Shown: positions 22,001 to 37,000 of the stretch, in pieces | Layout: every line of letters starts with the position of its first letter | Numbering within the stretch: the first letter of the stretch is position 1 | NCBI RefSeq assembly: GCF_014839805.1 | Contig: NC_051129.1 | Coordinates: forward strand, 12,776,920-12,840,919 | Length of the DNA: 64,000 bases | Source of the DNA: Manduca sexta | Lineage: Eukaryota; Arthropoda; Insecta; Lepidoptera; Sphingidae | Reading direction: 5' to 3' | Notes under the pieces: generated by a model | What the model saw: only the letters and a program-made list of their open reading frames with translations | Told to the model about the DNA's origin: nothing | The model's database searches: none | Made by a program: the position numbers and the translations under genes

Positions 22001-25000
22001 ACTGTTAAAATAACGTGCGGGATAGAGAATAAGGCCCCTAATGGTAAGTGATCACCGACACCCATGAACGTCTGCAATACCATGGAGCATAGAGATGCGT
22101 TGCTGGCCTTTTACCTGCGAATACGCTCTTTCTTTTAAGGTCTCCAGGTCGTATCTATTCGGTAATGCTGCTGTCTCAACATGACTATATCAGGGGCCTT
22201 ATTCTCTATCCCGCAGGTTATTTTAACAGTGCGTAACAAGGACGTAACACAACGCATCATGTTTAGGACCATAGAAATTTGGCTTACAGAATACCATTCC
22301 ACGCACATTTCTCGAAGATAACATGACACGGCCGCGTTATGCGTTTACACTATGATACAGAATAAGGGCCCAGGCTCGCCTGTATATACACGGTCCCAAA
22401 AAAGCATAACTATGAGGACTGGCGAGAGCTATCATCTCTCGTCATGCAATATTCTTTAGACACCCATACACTCACTATTGGATGAAGTTTGCTGGTGGTA
22501 GGATATATTTTATATCCGCCTGGATAGCGACCACCGTACACAAAGTGTTTAAATCCGCTGAAGTCGCCTACGTAAGTGTGTTGCATTTTGGGATCAGCCT
22601 GTGTATAACCGGTTCCAACAGGCCGGCATAATTGTGTCGACTGCCGAGGGGTAACCATCTCTTGCCAGTCGACATTCTATTGGACACCACTCCACTTACC
22701 ATCTGGCGCAGTGGAGTTACATAGTCATGCACGAATAAAGAAAACAATAAATTATAAAATGATAATGAACATGGTGCTCACTCGTTGTCCAAGTCCCTCT
22801 TGTGGTACTCGTTGAAGATCTCGGTGGAGGCGAAGAGTGCGATGTGAGTGAGCAGGGCGAGGCCCGTGAGGAACAGCTTCAGCACGTAGCCCGCGCGCAG
22901 GAACACCGAGATGGACGCCAGCGTCAGCACCGAGCTGTACAGGTACGTCTGGAATGGACGTTCAATACAATTATGACAATTTTTAACCGACTTCAAAAAA
23001 AAGGAGGAGGTTATCAATTCGACGTGAATTTTTATATTTAAATTAAACTATTTTTCGGATTTTATCGCGGTTTTAATATTTTACCATACTCCCGACGTTT
23101 CGAAGACTGCAGCTTTCATGGTCAGGAGGTATATTCTATATTCAGTGAGCATAGAGATATTTTAACAAATTTTATTTATTTAGCAAAAGGCATAGCACAG
23201 AACACAATCATTGTAGAGAATACTTAAGCACTAAATTACATGAAGACTTCATTGTATTCCTTAAACCTATGCCCTAATTGAAATTATACTACGGAAACGA
23301 CTCTACAATATACAATTAACAATATAAACATCTGCTTATACTTAAGTAAGTTATGTAAACTAATTATAAAAATAAATTACTTACATAATTATTAAGTAAA
23401 TTTTTCATTTAATTTGTATAAGATATTCTTAAATGATGTCTAAGTGTTCTCATTTAATGCATTGTGAAATTTTTTTCAATAATTTTGAGAGATGAATTTT
23501 TTTTAAGTGCCGATAACTTTTTTATTTCTAGAAATTCGTATTTATGTTTTGTATGTGCTATTATTACTCAATATTGGAGAAATCATCGATAGGTAATCGA
23601 TGGAAGCTATAATTTAAAAAAGAGAGATTCCGGACAGATTTCTTTATTGCTCAACCAGAACAATACCATAAGCTCTATATTAGTAAAATAAAGTTTTACT
23701 GTTGTATTGTAATCACATACCATCAATAGATCGAGGTCCTCAATTTTCGACCTTATGGTATAAACAATAACGTGGTTATAGAAAAATGTATTACCGGCGC
23801 CGAATCAACGTCCGGGAACAATTGTGGTGAAACGATCAAGTCCGGCATCAGATCCGTGACGTTGCCGGTCAAGTTCTGCGACTTAGTGATGTTGAAATCT
23901 TCGAATATCGAAAAGTCTTGGATCACGTATGTCTGGAACTGTTAAAAAATTATTGGATTTTTTACAATAGATTTTTTTTTCTAAGTAATGGCTACAAAAA
24001 GAGAAAGATCAGAAGAATCGGTTGAAAAATATTTTTTTTTTTTTAAATGACATAATTTTGTAAAAACTATTTCGTTAAGTACATTTATTTCCAGAAATAC
24101 TCTTGTTAGCTTTTAGATCATATTTATAAATATTTATATTGAATCCATTATCATTTATGTGTTAGTACTTAGTAGCTTTAACATACGTCTCCCTTTATTT
24201 TTCCTTGTGATAAAACATAGCTTTGTCAGTTTTGGTTTAAGATCTTACCATGAAATTATTCACAATTAATTCAGTTTTTTTTTTAAAGGTAACTGACAAA
24301 GACTTATTTTAGAATCCATAAGCAATACTGATTTTAAACAAGTATTATTGACAAAAAAAAATCTTATAGCTTTGTATGACAAGCGATACGACCGCCCATA
24401 AACAGTAGAAACACCAACACCTTAAATTACAAAGTATTGTTTGGTATTCCACTGCGCTCGCTATCCTGAGACATGAGATGTTAAGTCTCATTATGTCCAG
24501 TAGTTACACTGGGCTGTCCTTCAAACCGGCACACAACAGTGACTATACACTGCTGCTTGGCGGCAAAAAAAGACATTGCGAGGGTACCCAAGCAGACTCT
24601 CACATATAGACTTACCACCACAGTATTTAGTAACAAAGGTTAAGAGATGCTCTAAATGCTGTTTCTATGTTACTCACCAAATTGATAACAGCACAAGCGC
24701 CTATCAGCAACACGGATACTAAGAACATCGTAAGTCGTATGAAACGATTGCTCGTCACCACCTGCAAGGAGATATTAGTATTGTAAACTATTCATTATTA
24801 GGAAGTATTAAAATTATGTTAATTTTTGGATTCATAATCTAAATACATTTATAATTTAGCAGTTATAAATATATAATATAGAAATTTTACATAGATAAGC
24901 AATAGGTACTGGTAAGCAATTTTAGCATAATGGTACAGTCTAAATCGTCTAAGAAATTCAAACTTGACACCAAAATATTCATGATAATATAATAAATAAT

Positions 25001-28000
25001 TTAAATTATTTTAAAGTAGGTAACATTCATCAACCATCATCATCATCATTCACCAACCTGTCCTGGCTTCGTGCAGTTGTCAGCGTACAGATCATCAGCT
25101 AACACCGGCACGTCAGACAGCTGGAGTAACCCTCGCTTGAACATGTGGCCATCATACCACGACAGATACACAAACACTAATAACGTTATTAGTGTAGGGC
25201 CGAATGATGCGTACAGTACTATACCTCTGGAAGTATATAAAGTTAACATTTGAACGAGAGAATAGTAGATATTATACTTTTGTAAGTATACAGGGTCATT
25301 TTGACATTACGTTAATAAATGAAACATATACATATTAGTTGATACTTTCGCTAACATTGTGCCAAAAAAAATTATGAATAAGGAATATGTTTACCAAAAT
25401 TTCCGGTTTTATTTTCTGTTTTTTTTTTTTTTTCATTTTGTTGTTTAGTGGGAATATGGAGTGCATTATTGAATGAAAGTGTGATGATGCCGCTGCGACG
25501 ATTTCTCTTAGAGTAGTATTAGTAATAGTAGGCCGTGTAAAATTAAAATGACTTGTTAATAATATTTATTTTGTTCGAACGTAATTTTTTATTTATTATA
25601 TAACTTATTGTAAAGCATTATTTTCAAGAAATTCTTTAATTTAGTATCGCAATATCAAAATTGCATCATATAATGACAGAGTTAGTGTTTGAGAAAAGTT
25701 AAATCATAATTGATGATGCATCTATACAAACTGAAGAAATAGATTGCGGTCCCTACAATAGTCAAAGTGGAATGGTCGATCCCGATATTCTGTCAATATC
25801 TAGGTTTAAATATTGGATTGCGATTAAGGTTAGTGAAAGTGATAATATCACAGTTAATAATGACTTAAACTTTGACTAGACTATCTGTATAATCACGGTT
25901 ATAGTAGTTGATTCCCATTTTTTCCGATCGAAATTCAAAAAGTAGATAGTCATATAAATTATAGATCATTCCAAACAAATTTCCTTTTAATACACTTCCG
26001 AATTTTAATAATACAATAATTCATTGTGAAGCGAATATTAAAAGTATAAAGACTATACTACATATGTTTGTCATACTTATACAACGTTTCGTCTCTCTTC
26101 TTCTGACTATATCCTACGATATAAAAACAAAACATAGATCCCGCATTTATCCCCGTATTGATATGCAAAGGTGCAAACAGGTCACCCACTTTTCGCCAAG
26201 TGTGTTCCGTCCCATGTGATAGGGGGCGAGCCTATCGCCACATAATACACAAATTCCACACTCCGGGCTGATACTGAGCAGAAAATCCCAAATAACATTT
26301 TGCCTCACCCAGGATTCGAACCCAGGACCTCAGAGTACAAGTACCCCACTGAAGTAGTCATTAGACATAGCAAGAAAAAACGAAGTATACTTAAAACAGA
26401 CTTATATAAATTATGCAAGGTAAAAAGAATAGTGTCCTTAACTTACTTAGGCACAGTAAGCAGTTGCATGAAGGCGAGCAGTAGAAACAGTAAGGCGGCA
26501 CACCCCACGTTGTATTTGAAGAGAGGGTCCGCCTGCCCGCGGTACTGGCGCTCTTGGGAGGGATTCGTGAACCACAGCGTGAGAGGCGTCATACCTTCTG
26601 AGTTGTTGCTGGAAAGATGTTTAATATGATCAATACATACATAATTATTAAAATATTTGGAAACTTTTTACAATTATTCGACTGAAACTATTTGGATACG
26701 TTATGAGAAATTATCTAACTCGATTATTAAGTTTATTGTCGGTTCTGTAATCCGATTTTAGTCATTTTTATGTACTATTGAAACAAAATTAGTAACATTT
26801 ATATCCCAAAGCCAGTGTCATTCGAAATCTTGCTTATATCATAATAATAAATGCCAAAATTTGTAAAAATGTTTCGATATTTGTAGGAAGTAAACGAGGA
26901 AACGACTGAACGGTTTAGAATGAAATTTAAAACACGAGTAGACCATATCTTAGATTAACACATCGGCTACTTTTTAACCCGATAATTTGCACCCGTGGGA
27001 TATATTGTAATTTTTAAACAAATTCTTGAAACAGATGGCGCTGGTGCCGAATTGTGTTTTAGACTTTTGTAGCGGTAAAGGCTTTACACACAACCAAAGC
27101 CGTGAGCAACACCTAGTATATGATATTTCATAGATCCATAATAATAAAATAATCTTACGTGCAATCACAGCAAGTTGTTCTCTGAGGCAATAGATTCTGT
27201 TCAATCATGGCAAGACTCTGGAAAATAAAATATAGTAATTTCATAAAACGATACAGCATTTACCAAACTCCGTTGCAATTTACAAAGCGAATTAGCTTTA
27301 GCTAACTTTTTAACATCTTAAAAAGTATGTCTGTGATAACATTTCATATTATGTTCTCAAATATAGGTACTTACAGAAATACCAATGTTCTTGGCGAGGG
27401 TAGAATCAGTGATATTGGCAAAAGGTTTATCGGCTCCCCAGCACTCCACGTACTTGGTCATCTTACTGGAGGGACGAGATCTGGTCGGTACACCAGGAGT
27501 GGCTGCAAACATATTTCAGACAATTTATAGCTAGATATTTAATAAATGACGCTAAATGGTTACTATAATAATCCACAAAAAATGAGGAGTTGTAAATGAA
27601 TGAGGTAGAAATGCAGATCGGAGTGAGCGGATCGGAAGGCGTTCCGACGATAAATGATGAAGTGTTGATGCTTTCATTATAATTAGTAAAGTTTTCAGTA
27701 GTCATTCTTTCCAGTTATTTAAGAAGATGATAATATAGATAGTCATGGTAATCAACTTAGACTTTTAAATAATTTAATTTATAATCCAGACATCACTACA
27801 AGTTGCTTTTTTCTTCTTTTGATTCAGAAACCAATCCTTTTACTAGATATATGTATAAAGCTTTAGCTTATTAAAACGGCAAAGAGCCGTATATAGTACA
27901 AAATTTAAAAAAAAAGGGGGCTACAAAGAGTGTATTCAGCGGTTTCCGACTCTTATTTTTGCTTAATTTTGCAGCGATGCATGTACTACTTTGATTTTAA

Positions 28001-31000
28001 ACTTTGTGCTCAACGATATAGGTTTCTTTGGAATTATATGAAAAGAAACTCTTTGGGAACGAAAATTCAGTTAGTTTTTGTAGTTCAAACACTTATTTTA
28101 TCCACAATAGGAGTATGTTAACTGAAAGATACATAAAATGGGTTCTTGTAAAACCAAAAACAGGTTAAGTAAGTCTTCAAGTTTCTTTATAGGGTCCATC
28201 CTCACTTACTTTCTATTAACTTTTAACCAATTGAATGAGAAATGCTATGAAATTCTATATTACCTCAAATTTCATGAAAAGGATGTCATGCTTTCCACTC
28301 AGTTCTTACAACACAGAGGAATAAAACACCACAACAATAAAACGAAAACTAACTTATCGATTCCGTAGACATTGTACTTAACATTCTAAGAAATAGCGGC
28401 GAGTTTGATGTTTCAATTGGACTTGACGGTTCTTCTGAAGGCAGAATTAAACCATTAATATTTAAATTTCCAAATCTTTGATGCCATCGTATGAGCTTCG
28501 GTTATATTAATAATTGTCAACCATTTTGAATTTGAGTCAATATTGGTGGCATCATTATATAAATAAATAATAATATCATTAAATATTTGATTAGCAAGTA
28601 GTAATTTCACTAGATAATTGATGACATTGCATTTTTTTTTTTTTAACTAAAGACCATAAGTCAGATAATTATTAGTTCTTTATACTTATAGAAAGATTTT
28701 CTTCGACGCAAAAAACATAAATATACCTGTTCCCATGATAGGACTGATAGCTCCAGCAATGGATCCACTTCTACTCTTCGGCTTGGTCACCACTGCACCA
28801 TTCGTTAGCCCTTCACCAGGGCTGGTGGCGAGGTTGCCGCCTTCGAATGCTACTGTCTTCGGACCGTCGACTTTCACTGATGCTCGTCTGCTGAGATCTG
28901 TAAGGGAAGACTCTTGCACTAGGCAACTAAAAAGAATTATATTCTTTTCTCACTTTGTTTGTCACTCTTCATCACCGTAAGGAAAACGGTAGTGTTCAGA
29001 TAGAATATCGATTGACGGGGGGTGGTTATCCCTCACTAGTCGATATAATTATGCTGATCTTTGCGAGACCGGACAGGTTGATTCCGGAACCAGCTATGGC
29101 AGGTTTTTCATTTAGTGGACGGTGTCGCTATCCGGGCTGGTTCATTGAGGTATCATAAGAGAATCAAATGATAAAAGATTTTCTACCAACCAGTGTCTCC
29201 ATGTACACAGTAATTACGATGGATGCATCGTAATTTAGCCCTAACCTACCGTCAAAGTAAGACGATATTACGTCGACCAAGTCATATTTCACTGTATTAT
29301 CTAATGTATTAATATCAATTAAACTCTCATTTGTTTTCCTAAATTTAAACATGGAGACTGCTACCAACTACCTTTAATTTTCGTAGTACTTACCTCCTGG
29401 TGTAGTCCTCATAGATTCAGTTCTGAGCACCCTCACAGGAGCCTCATCCACAAAGCTGTGTTGGGAAGGTGCTGGACTGATGTTATCCCTGGGTTTTGTT
29501 GGTGATATATCTTGGTATATCGAAGAGACAATGCTGGCTTTTCGGTCAACTGTACATACCGAAAGGCGGCCGTTTTCTGATGGTTTCTGCAAAAGAGGAC
29601 ATGAACTTGAACGTTGAAATAACCGTCCTTGTTTATTCTTGTCACTCCTCAATATGCATATAATATGTTAAAAAATAATGCTATGCCGCATTTTGTTCTT
29701 CCAGGATTCCAGCTAGTTTAAAAAAAAGCCGCTGGTATCATCTCCACAGCAAGTCAGTTTGTGTGATCAGATTTTTTTTGTTTTAATTCTGTAGCTCAAT
29801 ATAGTAATTTAAAACATCAGAAAAACGATATAATATGGCTATATTTGGTTTTTACTTTCCATATAAATAAAACGCTAAATGCAATTGTAGTTCATAAAGA
29901 TTTCAAACAAACACTGATTTAAAACAGAACTACTAATGCAAAAAAATGCATGTTATATTTGCTTAGTAAAATTCTAAACACTGGACAACGCATTGCTCGA
30001 ACCAGTAACTCTGGGATGAAGAAAGTTGCAAACTACCTTATGCAATGAGAACACCAAAGTATTTTAGAAAATTCATCCCCTAACCGCATTGGATTGGGCG
30101 CATGTATATAAAGAGAAACATAAAACATAGATATAGATATATTGAAACAGAATACAAAGTATGCAAAATGTTGTTTTGTATTTAACGGTGAAAGGTGTGA
30201 AAATTTAAACGCTGTGTTATTTATGCATTTGAACGCGACCGTATACTGAGGTAAACAATTTCAAGAGTCCATTTAGGAACGTGGGATGTGCCCCGACTAG
30301 AGCAATGACCTCTAAGGCACTGTGCAGTCATTATTCTGAGAAACACTACACTACTTTGCTTCAAACCTAAAAGAAAGTTTGATAAACCACATTTAAATCC
30401 AAAAGTACATGCAAGCAAAAATCTATACACTTTGCATTTAAAAGTTAATTAGGTACCGAATCGGCAACAAAGAGCAAACGCTTACAAGTCTAAACAATTG
30501 AAGTCAAATGTCTTGCCTATTTGGATTTTATTTATTTCCGATGTTTGCAATAATTAAGCCTAAATTTTGATATTTAATGTAATTTTTAATATTTTGAATA
30601 TTTGATATTTAATTTAATGCATGTTTGGTTCACGTCAAGAGGGTTGTTCGTGTAATTATCTTGCTCTTGGAGATTCTGAACTATGTGCAACGAATTTTGT
30701 GAATCTAAATAATAAATAAAATTTGAAAATGATATGAATACAAGCGATATACTTGCAGGAATGTGTAATTCCCATAAATTTTATTTTCTATTGGCGACAA
30801 TGATTTTAATAAAGCATCTTGTATGAGGCCTCCGGTATGATTTGGAAAATATATGGCTTTGAAGAGCATATTGTATTTCCAACTTTCCACGGAAGCGTTA
30901 ATATGCTAGTGATTATTTTATACCTATCATCATTCAAATTATTTGTAATTTTATTGATGTTTATACATTATGTAAATATATAAACATCAAACAAATTAGC

Positions 31001-34000
31001 AAACATTTGCTTGTTTATCTAATACTAACGTTATCTCAAAATACTCAAGTTACTGAAATCATTTTTCATTCATCCATTATGAAAACCAAGATACGTAATG
31101 CCTAGATTAGAGCCTCGAGTTACTTTATTCGCTTGAAGCATGAAAAGCTTCTATATTATCTAAAAAGCTTTGAGACAAACAGCTGAAAAAATCATAGAGA
31201 CATTAAAGTCACAATAGATGCTTTTAAATTATTATACAAAGGAAGTATAATTTTATTCCTTTCAAGTTTTATTTGTACACAAAAGAGCATAAAGACGAAC
31301 TTTCATTTTATATCTATTAAAATATAAATTGGTAGTTTATTTTAAGGTAAGTATGTAATACGATCTAATAAATACTTAAAAAAAATATATCGGTCCTGTA
31401 TTATACACTATCGTATTGCAGGTTTGCACACTTCACATACCTTCAAAATACTTATGGAGAATTTCTTCACGATGTTTTTGTTTACCGTGAAAGCGAACGA
31501 TAAATCATAAAAAATACAAATATAACTACGAGAGGATCGAAGAAGGAAATATTATCGCTAAAAATTATCAGTGGGTAATCTACAGTTTTTGGTAATAAAT
31601 CATAACTCAACATTAAGTGATACACCTGCTTCTATACTAACTCGTTTCAGATTAAATGTTACTTGGCACCTACGATTTAAGACTTTCAACACTTTTCCCA
31701 ATTTATAGACAGGTTATCATCATTTTAGCCGGGAATCCTCCACTGCTAGACATAGGCCTCCCCCATTGAACGCCATAGAGACCGGTCTGGTCCGCCCTTA
31801 TCCATCGGACTAGGCGACCCTCAACAGGTCGTCGGTCCATCTCGTGGGGGGCCTGCCTATACAGACAGGTTATACATCAGATTATATGGACCCTCGCCAA
31901 TGGTGACTTATAAATTATTTAATTTATATTTATAATTCAAACAATCAAAATTGAAACATTAATTTCTTCAATTAACAAGTTTCGACTTTCAATCAAAACC
32001 CAGTTTAATCTAGGACTATGTTTGAATGGAAACGAAGTTGTTTACCAGCCGTCCCTCCAAGGGAACAACAACAAGTTACCGCTCAGAGACACAGAACTAA
32101 ATTAGTGGAGTAAACTACACGAGGCCTCTACCACGTCCCGTGTGTACGGCGCGTAGTGTTCCACGCGCGCCTCGAAGAGCAGTGTCAGCATAATTTGCGG
32201 GGCCCTTTAGGGCCGGTGCCTGCCTAGGTCTCAATGCCACCGGATCTTGGACCTAGGCACATAGGCAAAGGATGGGAACACCGTAGGTTCTTAGTCAGTA
32301 AAAGTCTGACACGCTCTCCCGCCCATCCCAAGGCGGGAGATAGTCAACTGACGATTTACCTACGTAAAAAAAAAAAAAAAAAGGCCTCTACCACGTGTCT
32401 GTTATCTAAATTATCTTATCCTACTCAATAATCTTACTTCTTACGAATATTGTAAATGAGAAAGTTTGTGATAATGTTTTGATGTTTGTTAGAAGTAATT
32501 GCAGAAACAGCTGAACAGATTTGGATGAAATTTACCACACGGGTAGACTATGTCAAAGATTAATCTATAGCCTATTTTATCCCAAAAAATTGCCCACATG
32601 AAAAATAAGTTATTTTTCTGTTTATTTAAATAGATAGCGCTGGAATCGTATAGGTGATGCTAAAAATCGCAATAGTGTTTTAATGACTTTTGTAACGGGA
32701 AAGAAATTCCACTCGGAAAAAGCCGCGAGTAAGAGTATTATTATATCTAATATAAAAAAAATCAATGATTGTATTTCATGCGCCGCCGTACCGTTCATCT
32801 AATTGGTTGCGCTTACGGGTAGATTTAAGGCTTATTACAGTAAATGGCGCGCGTGTCGCTGCGTCTTACACAATTATTTCTTCTACGCCAGCATCATGGC
32901 GGGTGCCATCAGCTTGTTACTAACATTATAGGTACATGCTAAAATTGGTACTGCATATATTGTATAAGTATTGAGATATGTTCACCATGAGAAATAAATA
33001 GTAAGGGTAAACAGTAGTAATTAAATTATTCGTTCAAACCAACTGCTGTCCTATCTTTCTCTTGATAAAGTCCAAACTTGGACTCGAGGTTGCGATTCCA
33101 ATTGTATTTTACCGTTCATTGAACGCTTTAGAATAACCAGATTAAAAATTATTATCCATCATAAACAATAGTTTTATTATACTTTTAATTAAAGTCTTTT
33201 CAGTTATTTGCCTAATGTTCTTGCCTTATTGTTATAATGGCACACAGAGTTATTATGAACTGAATCTCTTTGATTTCCGATTATATTTGATATCGTCCAT
33301 GATATGATACTATAATGACAGGATTAAAAATAAAAGGAGATAATATGGGATAGCTCAAAATATCAATATCATAGCTGGAATTGTCATTATCATCATCAGC
33401 CACATAGTCCACTCCTGAACATAGGCCTCCCCTAAAGATTTCCAGACGGACCTGTTGAAAGCGGCCTGCATCCAGCGTGTTCCTGCGATCTTTATCAAGT
33501 CTTCTCTCCACCCAACAAGCAAACATCCAATTATCAAAAAGCTGCGCATAGATCTTATGCTTTAAAGATTATAATAATATATAGTTGCAGAGTATTCAGT
33601 GCTATTAGAGAAAAAATTTCCACGCCTTAAACCTAGTCATCTATAAACATCAGTAATCCTTTATGATTCCGAAACCTTAGTACGTTGCCACTAAAGTAAG
33701 CTGGCAAACCAATGATGAGACCAAAATCCAATATAAACCATGAAAAATTTGAAGACATTTATATCATTGTAATACGGAGCGGTCAGACGACAGGGAGGGT
33801 CCGGCAACAATTTGCCAACTATCGACGGAAATTGGCAATATACGAGGACATCTAGGCGAGAATCGAACAAGCCATCTGATCCGGGCGTATGTGAATAGTT
33901 CATTTACTTGGAAATCATTTTTTGGGTTCCTTAGGTGACACGGGATTCGATTTTTTGTCAAAGAATAGGCTCGCTCATTTTCCGTTGTAGAATACTTTTT

Positions 34001-37000
34001 TTTTCGACGCTCGGCAAAAGATACAAGCATCTTGGATGGTCGGCACAGTCACGCCGGCCTGCATAATTGCTTCTTCACGCTCCACTTGAAAGACCCAAAG
34101 AAGGGGGGGAACACGTATATTGGCAAACCATTCCACAGCTTGATGGTCCGGCACAGATGAATACATAGACGCGTTTTCGATTAAGAACTTTTAAAATATA
34201 AAAAGATACGCCTCGCCAACATGTGAGTTACAATTAATTGTTTTTTTTCTTATTATAGAAATAGATTTGTAGACTCTAGTTTGACAGCTAGTTGTTTGTA
34301 CAAAAGCTATATAAGTCAAAGACTGAAGCCTGAACGATACTGAATAGTTCAATTTGGCAATACGAACCATTTATTCAAAGGGACGTCTGGACGTAAATTC
34401 TCAAAAGTCGTCCTAAATGGATAATTACTAGAGTACATTCAATTATAGGCCAAACCATCTCGAGTGAAATAAGAAAGTTGTTCCGGTCCTTCAATTACAG
34501 TAGAAGTCTAACAATCGAGCAACTAAATGATCTAACAATAACGACGGTCCATGAAAATTCATAAAAGGAAGTTGTGAAACAGCTGACCTTTATGTTACTG
34601 TGTCTTCTGTATCTCCTCCAACGATAACAGCAAACCTCTTTTGTACGGCAATTGTGAGAATTCAAAATATTATCCACTGGAATCGTCATTAATGCACAAT
34701 TTACTGATGTGTGGATGTTAATAGCTGATATTAGAGTAGGTAAGTAGTAGTCGAATTCTATCACTAAATGATAGATCATACAAGCGTTATCTAGGAAGTA
34801 TAATACTCTTTGCGACATGAGAAAATTATATGTATGTACGCATGTATATAATATCTATACCTATATTACGTAGGTTTTATATTTATAAATTTGATTAGTC
34901 TTTTTTTAATGTTTTGTCTACTACCTTCTCTCATCGTATACACCTACCTTCTTTAGTCTCTGCACCACCTAAAGGTTGACTGGTAGAAAACGCCTTCAGC
35001 ATTAAGTCCGCTTTTGTACTCTTTGTATATAAAGTGTATTAAATAAATAAAATAAAAAAATATATTGCTCAACTATTTCCTCACAAAGTCGTATCCAAAT
35101 ATATATGTCATGTTCGTATTAAAAAAGCGCCAATCACGAAATCTAATCTTGAATAAAAAATATCAAAGCGAACGGTTTGTATTGCAGTTAGAAAAATGTT
35201 TTTCCACCGGTGCGGTGTTACCGGATATCAAATTTAAAACTGCGATGGTTAAAGCTTTTTCGAACTTAATAACTTTGAAGTATTGGTTGCGCAGTAACAG
35301 AAACGGCTGGTAAATTGAAATACCTGTTATATTGAAACCTTAAAAATAAACAATGCATTTGTTTATTGAATCTTACTTCTTATTATAAATTTAAAGTTTC
35401 TGATTAATGCTTGGATGTTTATTATCAGGCTTTTCATGTTAGCTACTCCGCGAGCAATTCATTATTAAATCTATAAAAATGAATCTCTATTTCCCTTGGT
35501 CATCGAATCACGTGTGAACGGATGGAACAATTTCGCTAATTTTTTTTCTTATGTTAATTATTGTCAGGAGAAGGTTCTTATGAATGAAAATATTAAGGAA
35601 GTTGAGCGGAACACTAAATAATTTAAGAAAACTTAATAACAACATGAATTTTGAATTTTCCATAAATGTCAGTTGTTTGAAATGACTAACAATAATTGAC
35701 AGAATGTGCGCTGAAAACTCATAGTTAAGACAAGATAATGTATATCGTGTCAACTATTACATAATATATAAGTCTCAACACCCTTTCAGGGTAACGCACG
35801 CGTCATCACAATGTTTATTAATTCATAATTCCTGTAAGCCAGGATCGGTAGTGACACGCATTTTATGACACCGAACAGTTAAAATAGACTTACTAGTAAC
35901 ACTAATCTGCTTGTTTCCTGCAAGGCAATTAATCAAATAGAAGATTGGTAGGAGTTACACATTTTTTTTATTACTTCAAATGACGAAACGCCCGTAGCAA
36001 TACGACTGCTCATAAACAGTAGAATTTTCCAACACCTTGAATAACAAAGCATTATTTGGCATTCCACTGCGCTTGCCATCCTGAGACCTGAGATGTTAAG
36101 TCTTATGTCCAGTAGTTACACTGGCTACAGTGTCCTACAATTCGGAACGCAACAGTGGCTACACACTGCTGATTGGTGGCAGAAATAGACATTGCTGTGG
36201 TACCTACACAGGCGGACTCACATATGAGAGACCTACCACCAAATATTGTATTCATATCCAAAGAACAAGATGTAGTGAATCCAATCCGTCGCTAAGCCGT
36301 TACTATCACAGAACCCGGCCGCGCTGATCGCTCACGCATGACCGCGCGCCGATCGAGAGCAATTTTTCCAATATTGAGTTACGATACGCCGAAAAATCGT
36401 TTAAAACGTGCTCACATTGCGCACGTTTCTGTTACAATTTGAATATTTTTAAAACTAACAGTTTTGAATCGTTTCGTTGCTCAATGTTAGTTTGTCTCCT
36501 GGATATAAAGAATTCCGGTGTGGACTCCCAGGTCAGATAGGTTTTATTACGCAAACCTTATTGAGGGAAAGAAAAGTTTCGATCAAACTTGACTTTCAAT
36601 TCTGTACGAGGTAGGGGTCTACCATATTATACATTTACCAAATGTCTAAAGCCATTTATGTAAGTTACTGTTTCGTCTAATCCCTTTAAACTATACGATT
36701 GTATTTTAGTGTAGATCAGGAGAACTATAACGTTATAATGGAAAATTTAAAACTCAACATCCAAATAAAAATTACGATCTCACTGATACGGCTTGTAATT
36801 CAAAGTTTTAACAGATATTTCTATCTTTTATCTCCAATTATAACTCTCACCATCAGATACCGACTAGCTCATTCATAAAGTATTAAGAAGTTCTTGTAGC
36901 AACTCACCATATACCCGTCTATTAATATATTTTTCTTTGATATTTCCAAACTCACAATAAATCAACAACAATAGCATACATTAGTCATACCCCAACTAAT

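Larger units (their letters stand above)
21674..22781 (-). other. Cyclase intron 13, nested repeats D, C and B
   Basis: Almost all of 21848-22733 is repeat-derived: family D split by a C MITE, a second C MITE in opposite orientation, then a family B copy. Confidence 0.7.

Noticed and set aside
22802..23041. Plus-strand frame over cyclase exon 13
   Set aside because: Antisense shadow of a GC-rich coding exon.
26300..26629. 109-codon plus-strand frame
   Set aside because: Chains a T SINE head to the antisense of cyclase exon 9.
33281..33549. Two overlapping minus-strand frames as a gene
   Set aside because: The content is the C-terminal end of a LINE reverse-transcriptase ORF, 5'-truncated and not a host gene.
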